DNA of 64,000 nucleotides from Paratrimastix pyriformis (taxonomy: Eukaryota > Preaxostyla > Paratrimastigidae), in the NCBI GenBank assembly GCA_027972325.1, contig JAPMOS010000001.1, forward strand, positions 95,001-159,000, read 5' to 3'. Below the pieces are notes generated by a model. The model had not been told where the DNA came from. It saw only the letters and a program-made list of their open reading frames with translations, and searched no databases. Numbering within the stretch: the stretch's first letter is position 1; each line of letters starts with the position of its first letter. The translations under genes were made by a program, and so were the position numbers. Shown here one piece after another: positions 20,701-31,446 of the stretch.

Positions 20701-23154
20701 GTCGTGTTCGCTGGGTTTGGCCGGCCGAACCCGTCCCTGTTCCCGCCCGGCACCCCGGCCCCACTCCTTGCCGTCAAGCGTGAGCCCTCGCTGCCCGAGC
20801 CAACCGCGCCGCCGGCAGGTGCCGGGGCTGAGGCTGAAGCTGAAGCTGAGGCCAGGGCGTCCGCCGGGCCATCGCCTGCCAACAAGCGCCGGCCGACCAA
20901 GACCCAAGCCCGCAGGCGCCAGCGGCCTCGCGCCGGCCGGTCCCTCTCGCCACCCGCCCCGCCCGCCCCGCAGCAGCAGCAGCAGCAGCAACAACAAGGG
21001 ACGGGGCCCACCTCGTCGCTTCGTCCGAAGCAGGAGCCGGAGCAGCCCATGGCGATGATGGCCCACGCGGTGACGCCCTTCTCGTCGCCTCGTCCGAAGC
21101 AGGAGCCGGAGCAGCCCATGGCGATGGCGACCCCCTTCTCGCAGTTGGCGCCGGGTCCGCCGCCTCCGTCGCAAGCCGTGCCGCTCACCCTGCAGTCCCC
21201 GTCGTCCCAGTCCCAACTGGTGTCGACCCAACCCACGGTACTGTCGACCCGCCCCATGTCGATGATGCCCTCAGCCCCGTCACCCCAACTCACCCCGGCC
21301 ACCCCGAGCCCCACATCGCCCCCGGCCGCCCCCGCCCCCCGGACATGGACTCGCTATACGATCGACCGGCAGGCAGCCACCAGCAGTCGGCCGCCCGTGC
21401 GGCCCTTCCAGGACATCCCCTTCCCCCGGCTGCCTGTGTCCCCGTCCCTGCCGCCGACATCCCCCCAGGAGCATCAGACCTGGTCCGAGTCTTCATCCCC
21501 CTGGACCAGTCCATCCCCGTCGCCCGGCGCCCAGTCGCCAGAACCACCGCCACTGCGGGATCCGACCCAATCGGGCCCACCACCACCACCACCACCACCA
21601 CCACCACCACCACCATCGCCCATAGTCGACATGCCCCTAGTCGACATGCCCATAGCCGACATCCCCATCGTCGACATGCCCGCCTTCCAACTCGAACCCC
21701 CGCCGCCACTGCCCCCGGCCGGCCCCCCGCCCTCGGCCGGCAGTCCGATTTTCACGGGGCCCCTGCCCACGGCCCTCTCCACTGGCGAACCCGTGCTTCC
21801 CCACCCGCCTGCCGTCTCGCCCTCGCCACCACCACCACCCCCGCCGCCGCCGCCGCCGCCACCACCACCACCACCACCACCCCCGCCGCCGCCTGTCTGG
21901 GCCATGCCGCCCTCGTTCGCGCGTGCCCAGGCCCGCCTGATGGCCACCCGGCGCCTGGTGGCCGAGACCAAGGCGCGGCTGGGTCCCCGCCTGCCCCCGG
22001 GGGTCGCCGGCGGGACATCGACATCCACCCCGGGTTGGGGTGGCAGTGCGGATGCAACCGGGGCGGACCAGCCCGCGGAGGAGCAATTTGCCGGGCTGTG
22101 GGCGCACCACCGCAAGAGGTGGCCGCTGCGGGACGTTGGGATGGTCGAGGAGGGTCCGTCGGCACGCCCCCAGGGTTCACTCCTCTCCTCTGGCCCCCAT
22201 GGCCATGATGGCCCCGGTCAAAATGGCCCCCCATGGTCGTAATGACCCCCATGGTCGTAATGACCCCCATGGTCGTAATGACCCCCATGGTCGTAATGAC
22301 CCCCATGGTCGTAATGACCCCCATGGTCGTAATGACCCCCATGGTCGTAATGACCCCCATGGACCCCGCACCACACCTTGTCAATCTTGCGCACCGAAGC
22401 CGCACTCTGACAATCATTTTGTGTTGATATTCTGGTTTGCCGGTCGTATGTGCGTGCGTGCGTGCAGCCCTGCTGGCTGGTATCCCCGAGTGGCTCATTG
22501 TGGACATGGGCCCCAAGCCGCTCTCCGACTATCGGACCCACCTGGGTCTCCTGACCAGCATCCCGCCGCCCCCCACGCCCACCCCCACACCTGCGCCTCA
22601 CCCCCCAGAACCCGTATCAGCAGCAGCACACAGCACCCAACCCGCGTCCGCCGCACCACCTCAACCCCAACCCCAACCAACCTCCCAGCCGCAGCAACCC
22701 CCCACAGCCTCCGCCCCGCCCGCCTCCGGTGAAGCCACCCAGCCACCACCACCACAACCTGTCGAGGAACCGCTGCTGGAGGACGACCTGGGCCCGGATG
22801 AGCTCGCCAACTACATCCGCACCGAGGACGAGCTCGGCGCCTTTGTGGCCCTGGCCGGCCCGGACTGGGGTCAGCCCCCACAGCGCACCGTCGCCGAGCG
22901 GCCCCGGGCCCCGCGGTCCCACCATAAGCGGACCGCCGCGCAGGCGGCGGTCGTGTCGCCTGCCCCCCAGGAGCCATCCACCTCATCGAATCTGCTCGCC
23001 CCGGGGGCTGCCGCCTTGCTCGCCACCATGCCTCCGAGTGGACCGCGGAAATCCCGTTTCTCGGCGGCGGGGGTGCCCAAAGGGCCACCCACAACCTCAA
23101 CGCCGACACATCCTCCTCAACGGACCGCACAGCCTTCATCATCATCATCACCAT

Positions 23155-23199
<45 letters not shown>

Positions 23200-23669
23200 C
23201 ACGGGGCTCCGCCACCGCCACCGCCTCACGCCGGCGCACGGGGCCAACTGCGTCTGCCGCCAGCGACCGACAGGCCCCGACCATGATGATGTCCATGGCG
23301 TCATCCCAACCGCCGGTGATGTCGACGGGCCGCACCGTGTCACCACCCCCACACCAGCGGGAGGTCGGCCAGGGGCTGGAGTCGGATGACGGCGACGACC
23401 CTGAGTTGGCGATGGCGGCGGCCACGGGCGGCGAGCTGCGGGATTGGCAGCGGATGCGACCCGTCAGCCGGACCAGCAGTAGCGTCCCACCGGAGGAGGG
23501 CGACCTGTACGGGACACCGCCGCCGCAGGCCCGGTCGGACAGCGCTGGCGGGGGGGATGGCGACGAGGGGGATGGCGACCTGGACGGAGAGGCGTGGGGG
23601 GAGGCCGGGCTGGGTGATGGTGATGGTGGCGGTGGTGGCGGCGGGGTTGATGACTGGAGTGAGTTTTGA
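17727..23669 (+). CDS. BRF1: TFIIIB subunit BRF1 (TFIIB-related factor) with giant Pro-rich insert
   Basis: Six exons: to 18104, 18158-18497, 18682-18761, 19210-19337, 19614-22153 and 22468-23669, about 1,540 residues in all. The zinc ribbon is CPACGS...VCVACGHVF near 17789-17862. The cyclin folds follow: AAALYATIRTHQVGITLFEVAERM, then RPTDPSFFVERLIARFGL, then ATAAAIVFWYCDAIGQ and TTETTVRKRLLEVE. The BRF homology block near the C-terminus reads LEDDLGPDELANYIRTEDEL, the region that binds TBP in known BRF1. BRF1 with TBP and BDP1 recruits RNA polymerase III. About 800 Pro/Ala/Ser residues (exon 5) separate the cyclin folds from the C-terminal block, doubling normal length. They include VKRE at 20772 and two PKQEP copies, which fit sumoylation consensus. 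The start is unresolved: the frame opens after a stop at 17724-17726 with no ATG before the zinc ribbon. Confidence 0.88.
18790..18965 (+). repeat. CTGTCTGT-type imperfect microsatellite in BRF1 intron 3
   Basis: Interleaved GTCTGT, GTCCGT and GCTGTTC units fill the intron that starts at 18762. Many internal units match the donor-like string GTCTGT or GTCCGT. Confidence 0.85.
21000..21130 (+). repeat. In-frame duplicated peptide segment in BRF1 insert
   Basis: RPKQEPEQPMAM is encoded twice, about 75 bp apart (near 21024 and 21099), with flanking SSLRP/SSPRP also similar. It marks recent local duplication inside the disordered region. Confidence 0.8.
22236..22364 (+). repeat. 18-bp minisatellite in BRF1 intron 5
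   Basis: Seven to eight near-identical copies of GACCCCCATGGTCGTAAT lie between donor GTCCGT (22154) and the acceptor at 22466-22467. Confidence 0.95.
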
Positions 23670-24011
23670 GACCGTGTGATCTTCGTTGTCTTTTTTTTTA
23701 ATTATTTTTTTGGTTGTTGCGCACATGGCTTTGTACAGGAGTGCCCCTGTCATCATACGTATGTCATGTCGTCTCGAGCGTTTGCGGTGTTCTTCGAATG
23801 TGGGGGGCCGGCCGGCGCTTTCGCCTTTCCGACCCGGGCCCCCCAGGACACACCTGATTTTTTTTTCTGGTGAATCGCTTTCCTTCCTCGTTCGGGTCCG
23901 TGTTGTTGTATGCTTCCGGCTTTGCTTGTTGTTATACTGACCCCCCTCCCCGCCCCTCCCGTCGGTGTTGACTGACACCACGGCACAATGGCACCTATTG
24001 CAGCCCAACTC
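23670..24011. other. BRF1 3' region and upstream flank of tRNA-Arg; no gene seen
   Basis: It contains T-rich stretches (23691-23712, 23862-23869) likely in the BRF1 3' UTR. No coding signal is apparent. Confidence 0.5.
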
Positions 24012-24085
24012 GGGCTACTGGCCAAATTGGATAAGGCACCTGACTACGGATCAGGAGACTGCAGGTTCGAGTCCTGCGTAGCTCG
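24012..24085 (+). tRNA. tRNA-Arg (anticodon ACG)
   Basis: A full cloverleaf folds by hand. Acceptor GGGCTAC pairs with GTAGCTC (one G-T). The D arm uses GCC/GGC, the anticodon stem is CCTGA/TCAGG with loop CTACGGA (anticodon ACG, read as ICG), the T arm is GCAGG/CCTGC with loop TTCGAGT, and the discriminator is G. The internal A box (TGGCCAAATTGG) and B box (GGTTCGAGTCC) are present. No intron, and CCA is not encoded. Confidence 0.96.
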
Positions 24086-24091
24086 TCCTCA

Positions 24092-24098
24092 TTTTTTT
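24092..24098 (+). terminator. RNA polymerase III oligo-T terminator
   Basis: Seven consecutive T residues begin 7 nt after the tRNA discriminator base, the usual pol III stop signal. Confidence 0.85.
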
Positions 24099-24254
24099 CG
24101 TCGAGCCACATTTTTTTCCAACGGCGATTGCCCCCCTCAACCAGGAGGCATGCCGGATTTCCCCGAGGCCAACAAAAAATCAATCGAATGCACCACCGAT
24201 TCTTGTTGCAATCCAGAGAGAGTGAGTTGATGATGGGATGGGAGGGATATGTTG

Positions 24255-25586
24255 TTACTGGGGCCTTCGTGGGCCACCCCCCGGCCGGAGCAGCGCCATG
24301 GCCGCCCGGGCGAGGACCTCCACCCCGATGGGCAGCGAGGCCTCGTCAATGTCGAACCGGCTGTCGTGGTGCGCCGCCGCCAGGGCAGTTCCCACCATGG
24401 CGTAGCAGGCCATGCCCCCGGCCCGCTGGACCCGGTCCATGAACCAAGTGCAGTCCTCCGACCCGCCCAGGCCGCCAGCCGCCTCGATTTCGTGCACGGC
24501 GGGCGTCTCGGCGGCCGCCTGGTGGACGACGGCAGCCAGCGCCGGGTCGCTCCGCGCCCCCGCCGCACAGCCCATGGGCCGAAGCTCGATATCGACATCC
24601 CACATGGCCGCCGCGCCCCGCAGCACCCGCTGGGCCTCGGCCAGCATGAAGCCGTCAATGGCGGTGGTCTCGCCGCGGGTCTCCAGCTTAAGCAGGGCTC
24701 GATCGGGCACCACGTTGCGCCCCGTGCCCGCCTGGAGGACCCCGACATTGATCCGTGAGGCGCCCTCCCCGTGCCGGGCGATGGCGTGCAGGTTGAGAAC
24801 ACCCGCCGCGGCGGCAAGCAGGGCGTTCTTGCCCGTGTGAGGGGCGGCCCCGGCGTGGGCCGGGACCCCGGTAAAGACGGCGTCGAGCTTTGAGGTGGCC
24901 AAGAAGCCGGATGTCTCGCAGATCACGAGCCCCGTCCGGGTGGCCTTGAAGCCCAGGTGGGCCGCCAGGAGGTAATCGACCCCATCGACCACCCCGGCCT
25001 CGGCCATGGCCCGTGCGCCTCGCACGCCCTCCTCGGCTGGCTGGAAAATCAGCTTCACCGTGCCGTGGAGCTCCTCTCGGAAGGCCGCCAACGTGCGGGC
25101 CACGCCAAGGCCGATGGCCACATGGCCGTCATGACCGCAGGCGTGCATAGCCCCGGGGTTCTGGGACGCAAAGCCCTCGGCGACGGGACGGTGCGCCGGG
25201 TCGGTGGACTCGTTCAGGTCGAGGGCATCCATGTCGAAGCGCAGCGCAACAGTGGGCCCTTGGCCACACCCCATGGTGGCCACCACCCCGGTGAACCCTC
25301 CGGTCATGGCAGCCACGAGGGCCGGATCGGCTCCCTGGGCAATTGCCCGTTCCTGGTGCGTTTTGAGCACCGATGCGTCGGGAAGACCGGCCATATGATC
25401 GCGAGAGAAGATTGAGGGACCATAGACCACATCCCAGCCACCGATCTTCCGGAGTTCTTGGATGACCAGCGATCCAGTGCGGAACTCCGTCCATCCTGCT
25501 TCGGCGTGTTTATGAAGATCGCGGCGTACCACTCGAAGTTGAGAGGCGAGAGTCCCAACAAAATCAGAGAGTGTTTTGGTGGACAT
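24255..25586 (-). CDS. M20-family amidohydrolase, aminobenzoyl-glutamate hydrolase subunit A (AbgA)-like
   Basis: One intronless frame of 443 residues. M20 landmarks: [18 protein letters not shown] at the N-terminus (AbgA hallmark), the metal-ligand region [31 protein letters not shown] with the catalytic Glu, an inserted lid or dimerisation domain with [15 protein letters not shown], and a C-terminal [13 protein letters not shown]. In bacteria AbgA, with AbgB, hydrolyses p-aminobenzoyl-glutamate from folate breakdown; related M20D enzymes hydrolyse acylated amino acids, so the substrate is not certain. I chose the ATG at 25586 because the upstream extension (to 25685) lacks family similarity and would overlap the divergent cyclophilin gene. 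Lack of introns amid split neighbours could reflect acquisition from bacteria. Confidence 0.85.
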   Translation of the reverse strand: MSTKTLSDFVGTLASQLRVVRRDLHKHAEAGWTEFRTGSLVIQELRKIGGWDVVYGPSIFSRDHMAGLPDASVLKTHQERAIAQGADPALVAAMTGGFTGVVATMGCGQGPTVALRFDMDALDLNESTDPAHRPVAEGFASQNPGAMHACGHDGHVAIGLGVARTLAAFREELHGTVKLIFQPAEEGVRGARAMAEAGVVDGVDYLLAAHLGFKATRTGLVICETSGFLATSKLDAVFTGVPAHAGAAPHTGKNALLAAAAGVLNLHAIARHGEGASRINVGVLQAGTGRNVVPDRALLKLETRGETTAIDGFMLAEAQRVLRGAAAMWDVDIELRPMGCAAGARSDPALAAVVHQAAAETPAVHEIEAAGGLGGSEDCTWFMDRVQRAGGMACYAMVGTALAAAHHDSRFDIDEASLPIGVEVLARAAMALLRPGGGPRRPQ

Positions 25587-25644
25587 GCATTCAAATAAAA
25601 GGCCTCCGATACTGCCCCGGAGGAATAATCTTCTTTGTGTGAAA
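25587..25644. promoter_or_regulatory. Shared 58-bp 5' region of amidohydrolase and cyclophilin
   Basis: The two divergent ATGs are 58 bp apart. The spacer has an imperfect inverted repeat (CCTCCG...CGGAGG, about 25603-25623) and an A-rich stretch. Promoter activity is inferred from position only. Confidence 0.4.
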
Positions 25645-26356
25645 ATGCCGAACCCCCGTGTTTTCTTCGATATCAGGTCAGTCATCCTTCTGGTCTCCTC
25701 CGGCAGATGTCATTTGAAACGCCGTAGCATTGGCGGTTTCAATGCCGGCCGTCTTGTCATTGAGCTCTTCGCCGATGCTTGCCCCCGCACCGCCGAGAAC
25801 TTCCGTCAGCTTTGCATCCGCCCTCGCGGTGATCGTCTGACCTACAACGGCTGCAGTTTCCACCGTGTTATTGCCGGCTTCATGGCCCAGGGTCTGCCTT
25901 CTCACGCCTGGATTGCCTTTACATGCCACCCTTTTTTGCTCTCCCTATAGGTGGTGATTTCACCCGCGGTGACGGCACTGGCGGCGCCTCCATCTACGGT
26001 GAGACCTTCGCGGATGAGAACTTCTCCAAGAAGCATCTTGGCCGTGGCTACCTCTCGATGGCCAACTGCGGGCCCAACACCAACGGCTCTCAGTTCTTCC
26101 TGACCTTCGTTGCCACTCCTCACGTCTGTGCCCCCTTGGTTTATATGGCTTCATCTCGCTTCTGCCTTAGCTCGATGGCCACCACGTTGTCTTCGGCCGT
26201 GTTGTTGATGGTCTTCCCGTTCTCGATGCCATGGAGCGCACCCGCTGCGATCGCCAGGATCGTCCCCGCGAGCCCATGGTCTGGCCTCCCATTTGAGTTC
26301 CGGCTTTCATTACACTCTCTCTTCTCTAGATTATCAGCAACTGCGGCCAGCTCTAA
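25645..26356 (+). CDS. Cyclophilin-type peptidyl-prolyl cis-trans isomerase
   Basis: Five exons (25645-25676, 25728-25891, 25951-26123, 26171-26278, 26330-26356) give 167 residues, the single-domain cyclophilin A size. The order is [53 protein letters not shown] with the catalytic Arg, [21 protein letters not shown] and the final ISNCGQL. It catalyses prolyl isomerisation and is probably cytosolic since no targeting sequence is seen. The usual TGEKG segment after LC is replaced by a shorter IRPRGD. Donors are GTCAGT, GTCTGC, GTCTGT and GTCTGG. The 3' end lies 114 bp from the convergent nitroreductase stop, across a poly-G tract. Confidence 0.95.
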
Positions 26357-26418
26357 GCAGTCGTTGGTATATGTTAACATGATCGATCGCGCACTCTTTT
26401 TTATGCTCACAAATTGGG

Positions 26419-26444
26419 AGGGGGGGGGGGGGGGGGGGGGGGGG
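26419..26444. repeat. Poly-G tract between convergent genes
   Basis: An uninterrupted run of about 25 G sits 60 bp after the cyclophilin stop, inside the likely 3' UTR of the minus-strand nitroreductase, where it reads as poly-C. Confidence 0.9.
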
Positions 26445-26470
26445 ACGGGCATTTTCTGAGTTCTGAGTTA

Positions 26471-27747
26471 TTAGACCCTCCATGTGGCGACATGGAAGGC
26501 ATCCTTCTCAGGGGGCACGGCACCTTCGGGTGGGGTCGCCACCCAGGCTCCGGCCAGGTGGGCGGCAGCCATCGCGGTCTCGAAATGGCACATGGCGATG
26601 CCGACGTCATTCCTCGAGAACCCGTGCTTGTCGGGGACCCCCCAAAATGAGACGGTGGCCGGGGCGGTCGCGTGGACAACCATGCGCCACGGCTGACGGT
26701 TGACGGCGCTGGGGGCGAGGCGGGCAAGCTCGAGCGGAACCGCAAGGGGGCCTACGTTCCCCAAAGGAGAATCAGATGACGAGGACCGTGCCCAAAACCA
26801 CAGACCAGCCTCGGCCGGGGTGGCGAGAGGGGCAAGAGCCGCACCGGCAGGGCGGAAGAAAATCTTGTCCCACGCCAGCCGCTTCGCTGAGCCGGCGAAG
26901 GTACGCATCATTCCGTCCATCATCCCACGCTTGGTGGTTTTATGGCCTAAGGTGGGTGGTCAGGGAGGCCTGCCAAAGCCATCAGACGGCAGACCGACGG
27001 GGGAGACGATGACCACGCGCTCACCCGGGGCACACTGGGCGGCCCGGCTGAACTCGGGGCCGTTGAACGTGCCGCCAAGCCACACCGTACCCAGACCCAT
27101 CTAGGCATGCGGCCATTTGTAGAGGAGTGACCGGAGGACAAACACAGACCTGGGTGCAGCGCAGCACGAGCCGCTCGAAAACGCACCCGAAATCGGAGCC
27201 GTCTGTGGGGTTCCCCCGTTCGGCCAACTTCCCCACCAGGAATGTAGAACATCCAGAAATAACTCCATAGGTGCCAAGCTTTCCTTCGTGGTCCTTGTCC
27301 ACCAACACGACACGGACGCGCAGTCCGAAAGGTCCGGTCATCAGACGGTCATCATCAAGGAAACTTTGGATCGTCGCGCGTTCGGCGGGCGTTAAGGGAG
27401 CCCCCTTAAAAAAAAACAAGCGGTTGATCAACAGCGAAATGCGAAATGCAAACCTCATATTTCCGCCAAGACGTCCGCTGCTTGATAGATTCCACCAATG
27501 ATTCATCAGTGAATGGAGCAGCGGCCGGCACAGGAACTGCCGGTGCTGGGGTTGTTGTCGCTTCATCGGTGAATGGAGCAGCGGCCGGCACAGGAACTGC
27601 CGGTGCTGGGGTTGTTGTCGCTTCATCGGTGAATGGAGCAGCGGCCGGCACAGGAACTGCCGGTGCTGGGGTTGTTGTCGCAGTGGCAGGCTCGGTCGGA
27701 GTCGTCACAGTCTCCGGAGGAGTGGAAGAGGGCGCTGCGTCAGACAT
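26471..27747 (-). CDS. Nitroreductase-family protein (TM1586-type)
   Basis: Four exons (27747-27454, 27404-27150, 27100-26995, 26946-26471) give 376 residues. After a Pro/Ala/Thr-rich N-terminus, SLVESIKQRTSWRKYE matches the FMN-binding start of nitroreductases (R-x-S-x-R-x-[YF]). Then come LTPAERATIQSFL, GLGTVWLGGTFNGPEF, VSPVGHKTTKRG and, near the end, LELARLAPSAVNRQPWRMVV. This order fits the TM1586 nitroreductase family, a duplicated half-domain version; FMN-dependent reduction is expected but the substrate is unknown. The N-terminus contains three exact 60-bp repeats. Donors are GTTTGC, GTCTGT and GTCTGC. It is divergent from the coiled-coil gene by 56 bp. Confidence 0.82.
27502..27681 (-). 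repeat. Three tandem 60-bp coding repeats in the nitroreductase N-terminus
   Basis: Three 60-bp units (27502-27561, 27562-27621, 27622-27681) differ at about one base. On the minus strand each encodes TTPAPAVPVPAAAPFTDEA/S, so copy-number change keeps frame. Confidence 0.95.
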
Positions 27748-27803
27748 TCGCTGGTGCGTCGGGATCTGGAGGCTTTTTTCAAATTCATTTCTGCGCGCCC
27801 CGA
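27748..27803. promoter_or_regulatory. Shared 56-bp 5' region of nitroreductase and coiled-coil gene
   Basis: The divergent start codons are separated by 56 bp with a T6 run and no recognised core element. Promoter function is inferred from layout. Confidence 0.4.
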
Positions 27804-28548
27804 ATGGGTGACGAGTTTCCCGGAATCCCAGATGCATTTCGCTCTGATGGAAGCGTGGCCTTTCTTTACCAGCAAATGAACATGCTCTACCAGCGGAAAT
27901 CTGATCAGCTCCGCGAAGCGATGGACCGATTACGAAATGCTGTACCCAGAGAGGAAATGGACAGCATCCTCCAAGAGAACAAGGTTTCTTTTCACATTTT
28001 TTGTGCATACTGTCGTTCACCTTCGTATGATCCAGACGATCCGCGAGCAGTTGCGCGCAATGGAAAACCTGAACTTTCAGATCCGTGCGGAGGCACAGAC
28101 CGAACGAACTGCCTTGGGGGAGAGCAACGTGGGCTTGCAAACAAGGTTTGTTCTTCCCCTCTCATCCAGCCGCTGTTAATGCTGATCATAGGCTCCACGA
28201 AACTGAGGGACTCGCGGTGGCTCAGAAGGACCAGTCAAAAGCGCTCTACGACCAGGTCCAAACTCTGCAAGGCCGCGTCTCCCAATTGGAACAGGCCCTT
28301 GCCGAACGGGACGCACGCAGCCAACAGCAGGTCGCCCGGATTGCCGTCTGTATTTCCTCGGATCCCACCACCAGACCTGAGGTCTCTTCCGGCAGCAACT
28401 GGAGGGGAGCCTCCGGGCGGCGGAGGAAGCGCACCGACGGGAGGTCGATGGGCTGCATCTCCGCTACCAGCAGGAGATCTTTATGATTCGCCACCTGGGC
28501 CTCGATGGCCCTGGGGGCCCATCGTCTGGGTCCATGGCCCCAGGCTGA
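27804..28548 (+). CDS. Small coiled-coil protein, function unknown
   Basis: Four exons (27804-27983, 28036-28145, 28192-28345, 28396-28548) give 198 residues. From about residue 20 to 180 the sequence is nearly continuous heptad repeat: MNMLYQRKSDQLREAMDRL, TIREQLRAMENLNFQIRAEA, YDQVQTLQGRVSQLEQALAE, RAAEEAHRREVDGLHLRYQQ. It ends with a short Gly/Pro/Ser tail. No catalytic motif, signal peptide or membrane span is visible, so a structural or adaptor role is the most one can infer. Choosing the acceptor at 28394-28395 continues the coil without break, whereas other acceptors give Pro-rich or stopped frames. Donors GTTTCT, GTTTGT and GTCTGT. Confidence 0.7.
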
Positions 28549-29467
28549 GCGAACCCGCCGGCATTCCCATGACTCTCTCACCGGCAGCCAGACCCACGGA
28601 GATCATCTTCTCCGATAGTTGGACCGAGCGAACATCACCCTCGGTCGAGGATGTTCGCTCGGTTTCCGCCGCCCCCCTCATCATCGTCCGGTCTCCCTCT
28701 CCGGCCGAGCGGCGGCCATTCTGCTCCCCGAGATGATGTGACCCGGACCTGCCGCCCCGTGGCCCACCCACCCACCCGAGCCAAGACGGGACACCCGATG
28801 GTGCGGGTCCCCCCCCCGGGTCGGATCCGCGCATCGGATGACCAACAGCGCGACTCTGTACGGAAGAAGGGCGATTTCAACAGAAGAAAAAAACCGGCCG
28901 CTGGGCCACAAGAGGCAAAACAAAAAGAGACGCACGCACACTGACTGACACACACAAACGCATGCACACACAGACGCGAATTTGCAGACACGGATGGCGA
29001 GGCGACGGGGGGGACAGACTCCGCGTCGCCCCCATGGTCACGAGGACGGGGGGGCCGTCAGGATGGGGGAGCGAGAGAGGAGGAGGGGAGGAGGGCGGCT
29101 CGATTCGGCTGAGCGGCTCCCCAAACACAACAAGGGTGCGGAAAAACGGCGATAATACAGTCGGACAGGGGAGGCGGAGAGGAGACGGAAAGGGGAGGAG
29201 ACCCTTGAAAAAAACTCAAAAAACAGGAACAGGGGAAAATGTGTTGATGGAGAGGAAAAAAACGGTTGCGTGAGAATTTGTGGAGAGGCTGGGGAGGAGG
29301 GAGGAGGAGGGGGGGGGGAGGGGGAGGGGGATGGAGAGTGCCAGGGAGATGCCGGTGTCAGGTCGGGGCAGATCGACGGGGATGATGACGTCGATGCCGA
29401 TGCCGATGCCGGGACCCGGGGTGGCTGGGAGGGGGGGGGGAGGAGGAGGGAGGGAGGGGAGGCCGCA
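28549..29467. other. Intergenic region at the 3' ends of convergent coiled-coil and TIG genes
   Basis: About 920 bp without a supportable gene. It holds a perfect hairpin (see separate entry), a CA-rich patch near 28930-28975 and purine-rich sequence with G runs near 29310-29330 and 29432-29460, probably 3' UTR of the minus-strand giant gene. Confidence 0.55.
28624..28662. other. Perfect 13-bp inverted repeat / hairpin
   Basis: CCGAGCGAACATC (28624-28636) is exactly complementary to GATGTTCGCTCGG (28650-28662), with a 13-nt loop. It sits 75 bp after the coiled-coil stop. It could be an RNA 3'-end stem or a DNA-binding palindrome; neither is shown. Confidence 0.85.
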
Positions 29468-30132
29468 TTAGAATGGGATGCTCGAGAGAAGGGGCCGCGT
29501 TCGGGGGGCTGGGAAGGACTCGCGCCACTCGACCAGGAAGGGCTCCGAGTAGGCGTCGTCGTGCAGGAAGACCCTCAGCGAGACCTTCCGCCGGCCGGCC
29601 CCCTCCAGGCCGTGCATCATGCTGGTCAGCTGCGAGTGGACGCGCACCTGGGGGTGAGGGCAGGGTGGGGTGGTGGGGGTGGAGATGAGCGGGTGGGCGA
29701 TGGTAGCAGGGTGGTGGCGGCGTGTGTGTGCTGTGCTGTGAGGCGTGGCTGTGGACGGGCTTTCCTCGAGCTGCAGGAGACAGAGGGGAGACGGCACCAC
29801 GGGGGAGCAGGAAGCAGGATGGGGGTGGTGGTGGTGGTGGTGGTGGTGGTGGGTGGTGGCGGACCTGGAGGGCGGTGGTGGAGGGCTGGTCGGCCATGCC
29901 GCCCTTGCCCCGGCGCATGATGAAGTGGGCTGAGCTCTTGAAGTTGGTCACGATGGGCTTGCCCTGGGGTGATGTGGGCGGCGAGGGGGATGTGATGAGA
30001 TGATGATGATTGGTGATGATTGGATGATGATGCTGATTGGATGATGATTGGATAATGATGATGCTGGTGATTGGATGATGGTGAACCGAACCCGGTGGGT
30101 CGAGTTCTGTTGGTCAATCCCTCCCCTCCCTC

Positions 30133-30168
<36 letters not shown>

Positions 30169-30594
30169 ATGACGATGCAATGACTGCCCAATAATTCCCT
30201 TGATGATGACCATCCAACCTCATTCAGTCCTTCTGCTGTTCGTGGTGCGGCGGCTCACCACCACCACCACCATCATCTCATCATCGTTACATCACCCTCA
30301 CTGCCTACACCACCTCGGGGGCAGGCCCACCGTGCACGGACCTGCTTGAGGACGGTCACCCCGAAGCGCACCTTGAGCTGGCTGCTCTGGTCGGGCTTGT
30401 GGAAGTTGGCCCCGCTGAGGATGAGCGTCTCCGCCTCGGAGGGTGCCGCTTGACGCCCGTGATCTGGGGCGCCTCCACGAAGCGGAACCGGGGCAGCGGC
30501 ATCTGAAGGGGCGCCACGTTGGGCGGCGAGAAGACCGAACCTACACGGGAAAGGGAAATGTGTGTGTGTGTGTGTGTGGGGGGGGGGGGGGGAT

Positions 30595-30653
<59 letters not shown>

Positions 30654-31331
30654 CTGATGCTGATGCTGATGCTGATGCTGATGCTGATGCTGATGCTGAT
30701 GCTGATGCTGATGCTGATGCTGATGCTGATGCTGATGCTGATGCTGATGCTGATGCTGATGCTGATGCTGATGCTGATGATAATGCTGATGATGATTGGA
30801 TGATGATATGATTATTGGTTGATGATGATGATTGGATGGTGATGACGATGGCGATGATGAGCCACCACACACTTACCAAGAGCCACAGCACAACCCATTG
30901 GGGGGGGGGGGGGGGGGGGGAGAGGAGGAGGAGGAAGGGGGGCAGGGAGACGGACCCCTGTCGACGGAGATCATGGCGATGACCTCCTTGACGTGTGGCG
31001 GCACCTTGGGCACGCGGCACAGGAAGCGCCGGTCGGGGGCGGTCGGGTCGAAGGCGGCCCCCTGGGCGATGGTGCTCCAGCTGCCGTCGGGAGTCTCGAA
31101 CTTGACGCACAGGCAGCCTGGGGGGAGGGGGTGAGATGCGCCGTGGGGGCGGTGATGATGACGTTTACAATGATGATGACGTTTACAATGATGATGACGT
31201 TTACAATGATGATGACGTTTACAATGATGATGACGTTTACAATGATGATGATGTTTACAATGATGATGATGTTTACAATGATGATGATGTTTACAATGAT
31301 GATGATGTTTACGATGTTTACGATGTTTACA

Positions 31332-31363
<32 letters not shown>

Positions 31364-31369
31364 CGGCAG

Positions 31370-31446
<77 letters not shown>

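Noticed and set aside
30594-30800. Open frames translating into poly-Met, poly-Asp or poly-His/Gln
   Set aside because: Products of GAT/CAT/GATGCT microsatellites in introns. They have no flanking coding context.
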